From NCBI GenBank assembly GCA_900539035.1, contig UQAU01000019.1, positions 1 to 40,108 of the forward strand: a stretch of 40,108 nt of DNA, in the 5' to 3' direction. The position numbers and the translations under genes were made by a program. The DNA comes from an uncultured Collinsella sp. GTDB taxonomy: Bacteria; Actinomycetota; Coriobacteriia; Coriobacteriales; Coriobacteriaceae. Of this stretch, positions 14,956 to 22,853 are shown one piece after another (position 1 is the first letter of the stretch; every line of letters begins with the position of its first letter). The notes below the pieces were generated by a model. That model saw only the letters and a list, made by a program, of their open reading frames with translations. It ran no database searches and had not been told where the DNA came from.

Positions 14956-15960
14956 CTAGCGCCAATCGCGTACCGTATCGCCCTCGACGAGCACACCGGG
15001 GATCAGCATGTGCTCCACGCCAGACGCACCCCCATCAGCGCCGGCAATCTTGTCGACCGCCCACATGCCGACGCGCTTGTTGTTAAAGCGCACCGTGGTC
15101 AGACGACGATCGGGCACGATCTCGCCCAGGCTGTCGTCAACGCCCACCACGCTCACGTCCTCGGGCACGCGCTTTCCGCGCGACTCGAGCCCGCGAATGC
15201 AGCCGTAGGCCATAGCGTCGTTGGAGGCATAGATGGCAGTACAGGTCGGATCATCCGCCAGAGCCTGGCCTGCGGCATATCCGCTCTGTGCCGTCCAGTC
15301 GCCGCGCACGAGCTGCGGGGGCTCAATGCCATGCGCGCGCAATGTCTCGCGCCAGCCTTCCTCGCGCCGCATGCCCGAAAGCGAGCGCTCGGGGCATGAG
15401 ATAAAGTGCACAGTCTTGTGCCCCCGCCCCAGCAAGTACTCGACCACCTGGCGCGAGCAATCAAACTGGTCGTTATCGACCGTCGAGCACAGCGGATGTT
15501 CCAACATGGTAACGAGCACCATCTGCATGCCGGGCAGCGGCTCAAAGGTGCCGAAGTCTGCCGGCATGCGGTTCATGATCACGACCATGCCGTCCACCGG
15601 AAGCGCACTCATACGCGACGACGCGCTCTCGAGGGTGTAGGGATGCCCATCTACTTTAGTAAGGGTGATGGCATAGCCGTGCTTGTCAGCGGCGGCGGCA
15701 AAACCCTCCATGCGGTCGAGGTTTCCGGTGCCGGTGATATTGAACATGGCGACGCCGACGGTCTTGAACTTGCCGCGACGCAGCGACCGGCCGGCAAAAT
15801 TGGGTCGATACCCAAGCTCGCGCATGGCGGCACGCACACGCTCCTTGGTCTCGGGGCGCACGCTGGGCGAATCGTGCACGGTGCGCGAGACCGTCTGCTC
15901 CGAAACGCCCGCAAGACGTGCCACATCCTTAACGGATACCGATTTTTTAACAGCCGCCAT
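14956..15960 (-). CDS. LacI-family repressor of PTS cassette 1
   Basis: A 334-residue LacI/GalR regulator: helix-turn-helix at about 9-28 (VKDVARLAGVSEQTVSRTV), hinge NFAGRSL (54-60), and a sensor domain ending with VPEDVSVVGVDDSLG. The specificity positions of the recognition helix are Glu-Gln. The ribosome site AGAAAGATCG is weak. It is divergent from the EIICB at 16317, and three 15-bp operators of type TGTTAACGTTGCCAT lie between them. The likely inducer is a sugar or phosphosugar delivered by its cognate transporter (inference). Confidence 0.92.
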   Translation of the reverse strand: MAAVKKSVSVKDVARLAGVSEQTVSRTVHDSPSVRPETKERVRAAMRELGYRPNFAGRSLRRGKFKTVGVAMFNITGTGNLDRMEGFAAAADKHGYAITLTKVDGHPYTLESASSRMSALPVDGMVVIMNRMPADFGTFEPLPGMQMVLVTMLEHPLCSTVDNDQFDCSRQVVEYLLGRGHKTVHFISCPERSLSGMRREEGWRETLRAHGIEPPQLVRGDWTAQSGYAAGQALADDPTCTAIYASNDAMAYGCIRGLESRGKRVPEDVSVVGVDDSLGEIVPDRRLTTVRFNNKRVGMWAVDKIAGADGGASGVEHMLIPGVLVEGDTVRDWR

Positions 15961-15975
15961 AGGTCGATCTTTCTA

Positions 15976-16253
15976 TGTCAACGATGCCATCGCGGGCATC
16001 CCAACAGACAAAATGAACGCCTTCAAGTATATCCAACACCTCCCCCACAATACGTTTACCACCCAAAACCTACCGTTCACCGACAATCCCGCTTCCACGA
16101 ACGGCTTTTGTCGCCCAAATGTTAACGTTGCCATTGTGCAAACACAGAGCCACCGGGCGGCTCAATCGTTTACGCATAAGGAATCGATGGTTCGCAGGCG
16201 CAGGAACCAACGGTTCGCGTCTTTTATTGTGTCACAAAATGGCAACGTCAACA
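15976..16253. promoter_or_regulatory. cassette 1 control region: three LacI operators and ACCGTTCAC box
   Basis: Operators: TGTCAACGATGCCAT (15976-15990), TGTTAACGTTGCCAT (16120-16134), and the reverse-oriented ATGGCAACGTCAACA (16239-16253). ACCGTTCAC is at 16072-16080, with an inverted GAACGG near 16099, so the two could form one extended inverted site. Confidence 0.75.
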
Positions 16254-16316
16254 TTTTGGCAACCGAACGCCAAAAGCTACCATCGTTGCTAGCCCACCGA
16301 CTCTTAGGAGCATTGC

Positions 16317-18083
16317 ATGGAGCAACTCATCGCCACCATCGAAAAGGGCCAGCCCTTTTTCAACGCGATCGCCCGCAACAAGTACCTCAAGGCGATCCGC
16401 GACGGTTTTATCTCCGTCATCCCCATCATTATCTTCTCGTCCATCTTCTGCCTGGTAGCCTCGGTTCCCAATATCTGGGGTTTCTACTGGCCCGATGACA
16501 TCAACAACGCCCTATGGAAGTGCTACAACTACTCCATGGGCATCCTGGCCATCGCCTGTGCCGCCACCACGGCCAAGCACTTCGCCGACGCTCAGAACCG
16601 CGATCTGCCCAAGAACAACCAGATCAACTTCATCTCGTGCATGTGCGCGGCCATCATCGGATTCTTGCTCCTTTCGAGCGACACGATCGCCACGGACGCT
16701 GCCAGCGGCTTCAACACCACCTACCTTGGTTCCAAAGGCCTGCTGACCGCCTTTATCGCTGCGTTTGTGACTGGCATCATCTACAAGTTCTTCATTAAGC
16801 GCAACATCACCGTCAAGATGCCCGAGCAGGTTCCGCCCAACATTTCGCAGACCTTTAAGGACATCATCCCCTTCTCCGTTTGCATCACCGTCTTTTGGGT
16901 CTTTGACATCGCCTTCCGCGCTGCTTTTGGCTTCTGCTTTGCCCAGGGCGTCATCCAGGTGTTCCAGCCCCTGTTCACCGCTGCCGACGGCTACATCGGC
17001 CTCGCTGTGATCTACGGCGCCATGAGCCTGTTCTGGTTCGTGGGCGTCCACGGCCCCTCGATCGTCGAGCCCGCCATCGCCGCCGCCCTCGTTGCCAACA
17101 TGACCGACAACCTGGCTGCGTTCCAGGCTGGCCAGCACGCTTCCGCTGTCCTGACCCAGGGTGCCCAGTACTTCGTCGTCTGCATGGGCGGCACCGGCGC
17201 CACGCTCGTCCTGGTCTTTATGTTCTGCTTCCTGGCCAAGTCTCAGGAGATGCGCGCCGTCGGTAAGGCCGCCATCGTCCCCGTCTGCTTTGCCGTCAAC
17301 GAGCCGCTGCTGTTCGCCGCGCCCATCGTGCTCAACCCCGTCTTCTTTGTCCCGTTTGTCTTTGCCCCGATCGCCAACATCTGGATCCTCAAGATCTTTA
17401 TCGACTTCTTGGGCATGAACGGCTTTATGTACACCCTGCCCTGGACCGTCCCCGGCCCCATCGGCACTATCATGGGCCTGGGCTTCCAGCCGCTCGCCTT
17501 TGTGATGCTCGCCCTTATCCTGGTCGTCGACTTCGCTCTGTACTATCCGTTCTTCCGCGCCTATGACGCCCAGAAGTGCGCCGAGGAGGCCGAGATCTCC
17601 CAGGAGGAGCTCGCCGCCAAGAACGCCGAGAAGGCCGCCAAGCTCAACGACGCTTTCCAGGGCAAGGCCGATGCCAAGAGCGTTGCCGCCGGCGCCGCTG
17701 CCGAGGCTGTAAAGACCGATGCTCCCGCCGCTGTCGCCGTTGAGGCAACGACCGCCAGCGACCTCAACGGCAAGCGCGTACTCGTGCTCTGCCAGGGTGG
17801 CGGAACCTCGGGCCTGCTCGCCAACGCGCTGGCCAAGGCCGCCAAGGAGCGCGGCATCAATCTTGAGACCGCTGCCGAGGCATATGGTAACCACGTCGAC
17901 ATGCTCCCCGACTTTGACCTGGTCGTCCTGGCCCCGCAGGCTGCCAGCTACTTGGCCGACCTGCAGAAGGACTGCGAGCGCGTGGGCAACAAGTGCGTCG
18001 CCTGTCGCGGTAAGCAGTACATCGAGCTCTCCCAGAACGGCGATAAGTCTCTCGCCTTCGTCTCCGAGCAGCTTTCGAAGTAA
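16317..18083 (+). CDS. lacE: PTS lactose-type EIICB, cassette 1
   Basis: A 588-residue membrane transporter. The Lac-family EIIC part (about 1-420) has the sugar-site motifs GVHGPSIVEP and VNEPLLFAAP, and several hydrophobic helices. An Ala/Glu/Lys-rich linker (about 425-475) joins it to an EIIB domain whose phosphocysteine is C492 in VLVLCQGGGTSG. It imports a disaccharide and releases the 6-phosphate inside. The ATG follows TAGGAGC. It is first in an operon with the GH1 gene at 18150, 66 nt downstream, with a hairpin between. EIIA must come from 14403. Its EIIB sequence is the most divergent of the four (QKDCERVGNKCVACRGKQY near the end), which may reflect a different substrate. Confidence 0.93.
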   Translation: MEQLIATIEKGQPFFNAIARNKYLKAIRDGFISVIPIIIFSSIFCLVASVPNIWGFYWPDDINNALWKCYNYSMGILAIACAATTAKHFADAQNRDLPKNNQINFISCMCAAIIGFLLLSSDTIATDAASGFNTTYLGSKGLLTAFIAAFVTGIIYKFFIKRNITVKMPEQVPPNISQTFKDIIPFSVCITVFWVFDIAFRAAFGFCFAQGVIQVFQPLFTAADGYIGLAVIYGAMSLFWFVGVHGPSIVEPAIAAALVANMTDNLAAFQAGQHASAVLTQGAQYFVVCMGGTGATLVLVFMFCFLAKSQEMRAVGKAAIVPVCFAVNEPLLFAAPIVLNPVFFVPFVFAPIANIWILKIFIDFLGMNGFMYTLPWTVPGPIGTIMGLGFQPLAFVMLALILVVDFALYYPFFRAYDAQKCAEEAEISQEELAAKNAEKAAKLNDAFQGKADAKSVAAGAAAEAVKTDAPAAVAVEATTASDLNGKRVLVLCQGGGTSGLLANALAKAAKERGINLETAAEAYGNHVDMLPDFDLVVLAPQAASYLADLQKDCERVGNKCVACRGKQYIELSQNGDKSLAFVSEQLSK

Positions 18084-18093
18084 GTAACGCTCA

Positions 18094-18125
18094 GGGCCAG
18101 CCGACCATCCAAGACCGGCTGGTCC
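18094..18125 (+). promoter_or_regulatory. intercistronic hairpin EIICB-GH1
   Basis: GGGCCAGCCG pairs with CGGCTGGTCC (18116-18125) with one G-T position; a TTCGATTT follows. It may attenuate or stabilise, giving unequal amounts of transporter and hydrolase. Equivalent hairpins occur in the other two cassettes. Confidence 0.5.
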
Positions 18126-18149
18126 TTCGATTTAAACGATTGGATCATC

Positions 18150-19589
18150 ATGTCCGTTAACCCTGCTAGCGTCACTAACCCGCCTGCGCAGTTTCCCGAG
18201 GACTTTGTCTTTGGCGGCGCCACCGCTGCCTACCAGGTAGAGGGCGAGACCCGCACTCACGGTAAGGGCAAGGTTGCCTGGGACGACTTTCTGGAGGCCC
18301 AGGGGCGCTTCTCCCCCGACCCCGCTTCGGACTTCTACAACCAGTACCCCGTCGACCTGGAGCTGTGCGAGGAGTTCGGCATCAACGGCATTCGCCTCTC
18401 CATCGCCTGGAGCCGCATCTTCCCCAACGGCACCGGCGAAATCAACCCCGAGGGCGTCCAGTTCTACCACGATCTCTTCGCCGAGTGCCACAAGCACCAC
18501 GTTGAGCCGTTCGTCACGCTGCATCACTTTGACACGCCGCTTCCCCTCTTTGAGAAGGGCGACTTCCTCAACCGCGAGACCATCGACGCCTTTGTGGACT
18601 TTGCCACCTTCTGCTTTAAGGAGTACGCCGACCAGGTGACCTACTGGTTCACCTTTAACGAGATCTGGGCCGACGCCTCCAACACCTACATCGAGGGCAC
18701 CTTCCCCGGTGGCGTCAAGGCGCATCTGGCCGAGGCCTTCCAGTGCGAGCACAACATGATGCTCGCCCACGCCAAGGCCGTGCTGGCCTTCCACAACGGC
18801 GGCTTTAAGGGCAAAATCGGCGTCATCCAGTCGCTGGAGTTTAAGTATCCGCTCAACGAGAACGACCCCGCCGACATCAAAGCCGCCAACAACGAGCACG
18901 TGCTGCAAAACCAGTTCTTGCTCGACGCGACGTTCCGCGGCGACTACGCGCCCGACACCCTCGAGTGCGCCAACCGCCTGGCTGCCGTCTCGGGCGGCAC
19001 CATCGAGATCCTGGACGAGGACCTCGAGATTATGCGCGAGGCCGCGCTCTACAACGACTACCTGGGTGTTAACAACTACCAGTGCCGTTTCTTGAAGGCT
19101 TACAACGGCGAGAACGACCTGCACCACAATGGTACGGGCGAGAAGGGCACCGGCCGCTGGCGCGTCAAGGGTATTGGCGAGCATGTGAACAAGCCTGGCA
19201 TCCCCACCACCGACTGGGACTGGATCATCTATCCCGAGGGCCTGTTCGATCTGCTCGTCTACATTAAGCAGCGCTACCCCAACTACAAGCAGATCTTCAT
19301 CACCGAGAACGGCATGGGCTACAAGGACCCCTACAAGAACGGTTTTGTGGACGACCAGCCGCGCATCGACTACATCGAGCAGCACCTGCGCTGGCTGCTC
19401 AAGGCCATGGAGGTGGGCGTCAACGTGGGCGGCTACTTCCTGTGGAGCCTGCAGGATCAGTTCTCCTGGACCAATGGCTACAACAAGCGTTACGGCTTCT
19501 TCTTCGTTGACTTTGAAACCCAGAAGCGAACGCCCAAGGCAAGCGCATACTGGTACAAGCACGTAGCGCAGACCCGTCGTCTGGACTAA
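18150..19589 (+). CDS. lacG: 6-phospho-beta-galactosidase, GH1, cassette 1
   Basis: A 479-residue retaining glycosidase that hydrolyses lactose-6-phosphate or related 6-phospho-galactosides to galactose-6-phosphate plus an aglycone. The acid/base is E171 (TFNE), the nucleophile E386 (ITENG). Phosphate-binding residues S439, K446 and Y448 lie in FSWTNGYNKRYGF with exactly the spacing of S428/K435/Y437 in lactococcal LacG. Trp follows the Ser, as in LacG; 6-phospho-beta-glucosidases usually have Ala or Met there. It starts at ATG 18150 with a weak GGATC upstream. Second gene of the cassette 1 operon, closed by a terminator at 19636. The product feeds LacAB. Confidence 0.94.
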   Translation: MSVNPASVTNPPAQFPEDFVFGGATAAYQVEGETRTHGKGKVAWDDFLEAQGRFSPDPASDFYNQYPVDLELCEEFGINGIRLSIAWSRIFPNGTGEINPEGVQFYHDLFAECHKHHVEPFVTLHHFDTPLPLFEKGDFLNRETIDAFVDFATFCFKEYADQVTYWFTFNEIWADASNTYIEGTFPGGVKAHLAEAFQCEHNMMLAHAKAVLAFHNGGFKGKIGVIQSLEFKYPLNENDPADIKAANNEHVLQNQFLLDATFRGDYAPDTLECANRLAAVSGGTIEILDEDLEIMREAALYNDYLGVNNYQCRFLKAYNGENDLHHNGTGEKGTGRWRVKGIGEHVNKPGIPTTDWDWIIYPEGLFDLLVYIKQRYPNYKQIFITENGMGYKDPYKNGFVDDQPRIDYIEQHLRWLLKAMEVGVNVGGYFLWSLQDQFSWTNGYNKRYGFFFVDFETQKRTPKASAYWYKHVAQTRRLD

Positions 19590-19635
19590 TGGCTGGCGGG
19601 GTTGCCCGCTCACACAACCTGTCCCCATTTCTCAG

Positions 19636-19678
19636 CCGGGGGCGGCACGTCACACGGCGCGCCGCCCCCGGTCTTTTT
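19636..19678 (+). terminator. terminator of cassette 1
   Basis: CCGGGGGCGGC / GCCGCCCCCGG perfect 11-bp stem followed by TCTTTTTGATTTT. Confidence 0.92.
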
Positions 19679-19700
19679 GATTTTGGGCTGGTCGGGAGCC

Positions 19701-19765
19701 GTTTGTCTCGATCTGTAACATCTAGCCGAGTTTTTTGGTCCTAGCTGTTACAGATTGAGACGAAC
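19701..19765. repeat. TCTCGATCTGTAACA palindrome, unit 1, type A
   Basis: Arms GTTTGTCTCGATCTGTAACA and TGTTACAGATTGAGACGAAC flank a centre TCTAGCCGAGTTTTTTGGTC. The type A centre is shared with units 3, 4 and 6. It lies just past the cassette 1 terminator and is paired with unit 2. Confidence 0.88.
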
Positions 19766-19782
19766 AGGATTACTCTTTCCGA

Positions 19783-19846
19783 AGAATCTAAATCTGTAAC
19801 ACGTAGCCCGCTTTTGACCGTCTACCTGTTACAAATCGAGACAAAC
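19783..19846. repeat. TCTCGATCTGTAACA palindrome, unit 2, type B
   Basis: Degenerate left arm (TCTAAATCTGTAACA) and right arm TGTTACAAATCGAGACAAAC. The type B centre (GCTTTTGACCGTCTACC) is like that of unit 5. It ends about 10 nt from the stop codon of the convergent LacI gene. Confidence 0.82.
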
Positions 19847-19856
19847 GGAGTAGGAC

Positions 19857-20885
19857 CTAACCCCGTATGTCCCTAACAGTCGAGCGTTCGACCAGCGTAC
19901 TCGGCACATGAATCGCCTCGATAGACGAGCTCTCTCCAATCGCCGCCTCAAACGCAAGCTTACCGACACCGCGCAAATCAAATCGCAGCGTCGTCAGTCG
20001 ATTGTGAGGAACAAGTCCCTCGAGTGCGTCGTCGATACCAACCACGCTCACGTCGTCGGGCACGGACAGGCCAGCGTTCTCGAGCGCGGCGATAACGCCC
20101 AGCGCCATCTGGTCATTTGCCGCAAGCACGGCAGTCGGCGCCTGCGACCCGCCGGCAAGCACCTCGGCCGCAATCCGCTCGCCCATGGCGTACCCACTGT
20201 CCGCACTCCAATCGCCGCGCAGCATCGGAGCGGCATCGACATGAGCACGACCCAGCGTATCGCGCCAACCGGCCTCACGAAAACGCGAGGAAATCGAGTT
20301 TTCCGGACCCGCCACAAACCGCATATTCGAGTGACCATGTTCCAGCAGATAATTGGTCAACAGCTCGCACGAACCATACTGGTCGGAGTCGATCGTCGTG
20401 CAGCGCGGATGCGCATACATGGACAGGATGACCGTTCGCACTCCCGGCTGGGGAACAAACTCCTCAAAATCGGGAGCCATGCGGTTCATGTTGAGAATCA
20501 TGCCGTCGACGGGTCGCTCGACCATGCGGCGCGAGGCATCGGCAAGTGCATAGGGCTTGTCGCCGCCCATCTCGATCATAGTGACGGCAAAATCGTGCTC
20601 GCGCGCCGCTTGCATGATACCCTCGAGCGTCGCCAGGTTACCGACACGTGTGATGTTGTACATGCACAGGCCAATAGAACGATACGACCCGCCGCGCAAC
20701 GCCGCTCCAGCAAAATTGGGACGAAAGCCCAGCTCTTCCATGGCGGCCAGCACACGCTTGCGCGTCTTTTCCGTCACGTTGGGCATACCGTTGACCACGC
20801 GAGACACAGTCTGGCGGCTCACGCCAGCGAGCGCCGCAACCTCTGCCGCGCTCGCCGAATGACCATTCCTTGTCTGCTGAGCCAT
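19857..20885 (-). CDS. LacI-family repressor of PTS cassette 2
   Basis: A 342-residue LacI/GalR regulator with helix-turn-helix at about 13-31 (AAEVAALAGVSRQTVSRVV), hinge NFAGAAL (57-63) and late motif VPDDVSVVGIDDALEG. Recognition-helix specificity positions are Arg-Gln. The start is uncertain: ATG 20885 has a GGAAGG almost touching it, a GTG at 20894 has better spacing, and ATG 20942 has no ribosome site and lies in an operator region. It is divergent from the GH1 gene at 21236, with three 15-bp operators TGTTAACGTGCTCAT between or just inside the longer frame. These differ from the galK operators at a single base. Confidence 0.9.
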   Translation of the reverse strand: MAQQTRNGHSASAAEVAALAGVSRQTVSRVVNGMPNVTEKTRKRVLAAMEELGFRPNFAGAALRGGSYRSIGLCMYNITRVGNLATLEGIMQAAREHDFAVTMIEMGGDKPYALADASRRMVERPVDGMILNMNRMAPDFEEFVPQPGVRTVILSMYAHPRCTTIDSDQYGSCELLTNYLLEHGHSNMRFVAGPENSISSRFREAGWRDTLGRAHVDAAPMLRGDWSADSGYAMGERIAAEVLAGGSQAPTAVLAANDQMALGVIAALENAGLSVPDDVSVVGIDDALEGLVPHNRLTTLRFDLRGVGKLAFEAAIGESSSIEAIHVPSTLVERSTVRDIRG

Positions 20886-20946
20886 GCCTTCCACGCTAAC
20901 CTGCTTCCCAACTATTCCCCGCGCCCATGGCGCATCGTACATACAT

Positions 20947-21115
20947 TGATAACGTGCTCATGATACCCGAGCCATATACCACAACATGAAAACTTCTGTC
21001 AATCAAAACCGCTTACCGAACAAATACAACCGTTCGCGGCTGTTTGAAGTTGTTTTGTTTCTATACATCCCAGCCGGATGTTAACGTGCTCATTGTCAAA
21101 TGTTCACGTGCTCAT
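20947..21115. promoter_or_regulatory. cassette 2 control region: three LacI operators, ACCGTTC box
   Basis: Operators TGATAACGTGCTCAT (20947-20961), TGTTAACGTGCTCAT (21079-21093) and TGTTCACGTGCTCAT (21101-21115); the last two are 22 bp apart, or two helical turns. ACCGTTCGC at 21029-21037 is one base off the shared box. Confidence 0.75.
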
Positions 21116-21235
21116 TTTGGTTCTAATCATTTTAAGATAGTGTTTATCGGGCTTTTTCACCGCTGAACGCTAACCAGGGAGCCTCCTGAGCGCAAACGCA
21201 CAATATCGAACAGCGAGACGAGAGGGTGTATGCAT

Positions 21236-22678
21236 ATGTCTTTGCTAAACCGCGTACAGCAGCTGCCGAAGGGCTTTGTTTGGGGCGCCGCAACCGCCGC
21301 GTACCAAACGGAAGGTTCCACGAAGGTGGCAGGCAAGGGTAAGACCATGTGGGACGATTACCTTGTCGCCCAGGGTCGCTTTTTGCCCGACCCGGCCAGT
21401 GATTTCTACAACCGCTACGAGGAGGATATCCGCCTTTCTGCCGAGCATGGACTCAACGCCATCCGTGTGTCCATCGCCTGGACCCGCATCTTCCCCAACG
21501 GCGACGATGCCGAGCCCCTCGCCGAGGGCGTTAAGCACTACCACGAGCTGTTCGCCTGCTGCAAAAAGTATGGCGTCGAGCCCTATGTGTCCCTGCATCA
21601 CTTTGACTCCCCCGCCGCCCTGTTCAACCAGGGCGACTGGCTCAACCGCAAGACCGTCGACGCCTATGTGCGCTATGCCGAGTTCTGCTTCCGCGAGTTC
21701 CGCGAGGTCAAGAATTGGTTCACCATCAACGAGCTCATCAGCCTCTCGCACTCCCAATACATCCAAGGCAACTTCCCGCCCAACCATCACTTTGATGTGA
21801 CGAGCGGCATCCAGAGCCAGCACAACGAGCTCGTTGCCCACGCCCGCGCCGTCAACCTGTATAAGGATCTTGACGAGACCGAGCACCTGGGCGGACGCAT
21901 TGGCATGGTCAACGTCCTGACGCCGGCATATCCTGCCACAGACTCGCCCGCCGACCAGCACGCCGCCGACCTGTACAACGCCTTCTACACCGACTTCATC
22001 ATGGACGGCGCCTTCCTGGGTCACTACTCCGCGCGCACCCTCTCACTCATCAACGAGATTCTGCGTGCCAACAACGCCACGCTTACGGTTGAGGACAGCG
22101 ACATGGAGGAGCTCGCCAAGGCGGCGCCCCGCAACGATATGTTCGGCCTCAACTACTATCAGTCGGCGTTTATCGCCGCCTACGATGGCGAGTCCACCAA
22201 CAGCTTTAACGGCACCGGAGACAAGGGCACCTCGTGCTTTAAGTTTAAGGGCGTCGGGCAGCAGGTCGATATGCCGGGTATCCCCACCACCGACTGGGAT
22301 TGGCTCATCTACCCGCAAGGCCTCTACGACACGCTCAAGCACATCAGCGCCACCTATCCCAACCTCCCCGTCATCTATATCACCGAAAACGGCCTGGGCC
22401 ACAAGGACCCCGAGCCCGACGCAAACGGCATCGTCGCCGATCCCGAGCGCATCGACTTTGTCGACCAGCACATGGAGAAGGTGCTCCAGGCGCGTACCGA
22501 GGGCGTCGACGTCCAGGGCTACTTTATCTGGAGCCTGCAGGACCAGTTCTCGTGGGCCAATGGCTATAACAAGCGCTACGGCCTGTTCTACATCGACTTC
22601 GACACGCAAAAACGCTACATCAAGCAGTCGGCACTCTGGTACAAGGAGCTCGCCGACACTATGGCGGACGCGCAGTAG
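21236..22678 (+). CDS. lacG: 6-phospho-beta-galactosidase, GH1, cassette 2
   Basis: A 480-residue GH1 enzyme with acid/base E166 (TINE, where most have TFNE), nucleophile E384 (ITENG), and phosphate site S439/K446/Y448 in FSWANGYNKRYGL. The Trp after Ser supports 6-phospho-galactoside use. I chose ATG 21236 because AGAGGG lies 9 nt upstream; ATG 21230 is too close. It is the most divergent of the three GH1 paralogues, especially in the residues after the acid/base (LISLSHSQYIQG), which line the aglycone side. In this cassette the hydrolase comes before the transporter, the reverse of cassettes 1 and 3. A 10-bp hairpin separates the two genes. Confidence 0.93.
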   Translation: MSLLNRVQQLPKGFVWGAATAAYQTEGSTKVAGKGKTMWDDYLVAQGRFLPDPASDFYNRYEEDIRLSAEHGLNAIRVSIAWTRIFPNGDDAEPLAEGVKHYHELFACCKKYGVEPYVSLHHFDSPAALFNQGDWLNRKTVDAYVRYAEFCFREFREVKNWFTINELISLSHSQYIQGNFPPNHHFDVTSGIQSQHNELVAHARAVNLYKDLDETEHLGGRIGMVNVLTPAYPATDSPADQHAADLYNAFYTDFIMDGAFLGHYSARTLSLINEILRANNATLTVEDSDMEELAKAAPRNDMFGLNYYQSAFIAAYDGESTNSFNGTGDKGTSCFKFKGVGQQVDMPGIPTTDWDWLIYPQGLYDTLKHISATYPNLPVIYITENGLGHKDPEPDANGIVADPERIDFVDQHMEKVLQARTEGVDVQGYFIWSLQDQFSWANGYNKRYGLFYIDFDTQKRYIKQSALWYKELADTMADAQ

Positions 22679-22702
22679 CGCATCGCCTCGCTTTCCCCCG
22701 AG

Positions 22703-22741
22703 GGGGAGCGGCCCCATGCGATACAAACCCAGCCGCTCCCC
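22703..22741 (+). promoter_or_regulatory. intercistronic hairpin GH1-EIICB
   Basis: GGGGAGCGGC pairs perfectly with GCCGCTCCCC (22703-22712 with 22732-22741). CCCCCGAGGGGG just before it is an alternative fold. No T-run follows, so partial termination or RNA processing is more likely than a full stop. Confidence 0.5.
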
Positions 22742-22853
22742 TCTCTCCCCCTGGGACCGACCCCGCCTGCACCCGGGCTTTTAGCAAGCGGGAGACCATA
22801 TAGGTTTTCAACGTCCATGCCATTAAGATTTCATGCAAAGAGGAGCGTGAACT

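Noticed and set aside
14265..15086. Plus-strand frame of 273 codons over the EIIA gene and its promoter
   Set aside because: It crosses the EIIA terminator and gene in antisense, and its peptide changes character along the way, so it is not a real protein.
19701..19846. Could the repeated TCTCGATCTGTAACA units be a CRISPR array?
   Set aside because: Only one or two units occur per site, each an inverted repeat with conserved centre types, no regular spacers, and no cas genes in the window.
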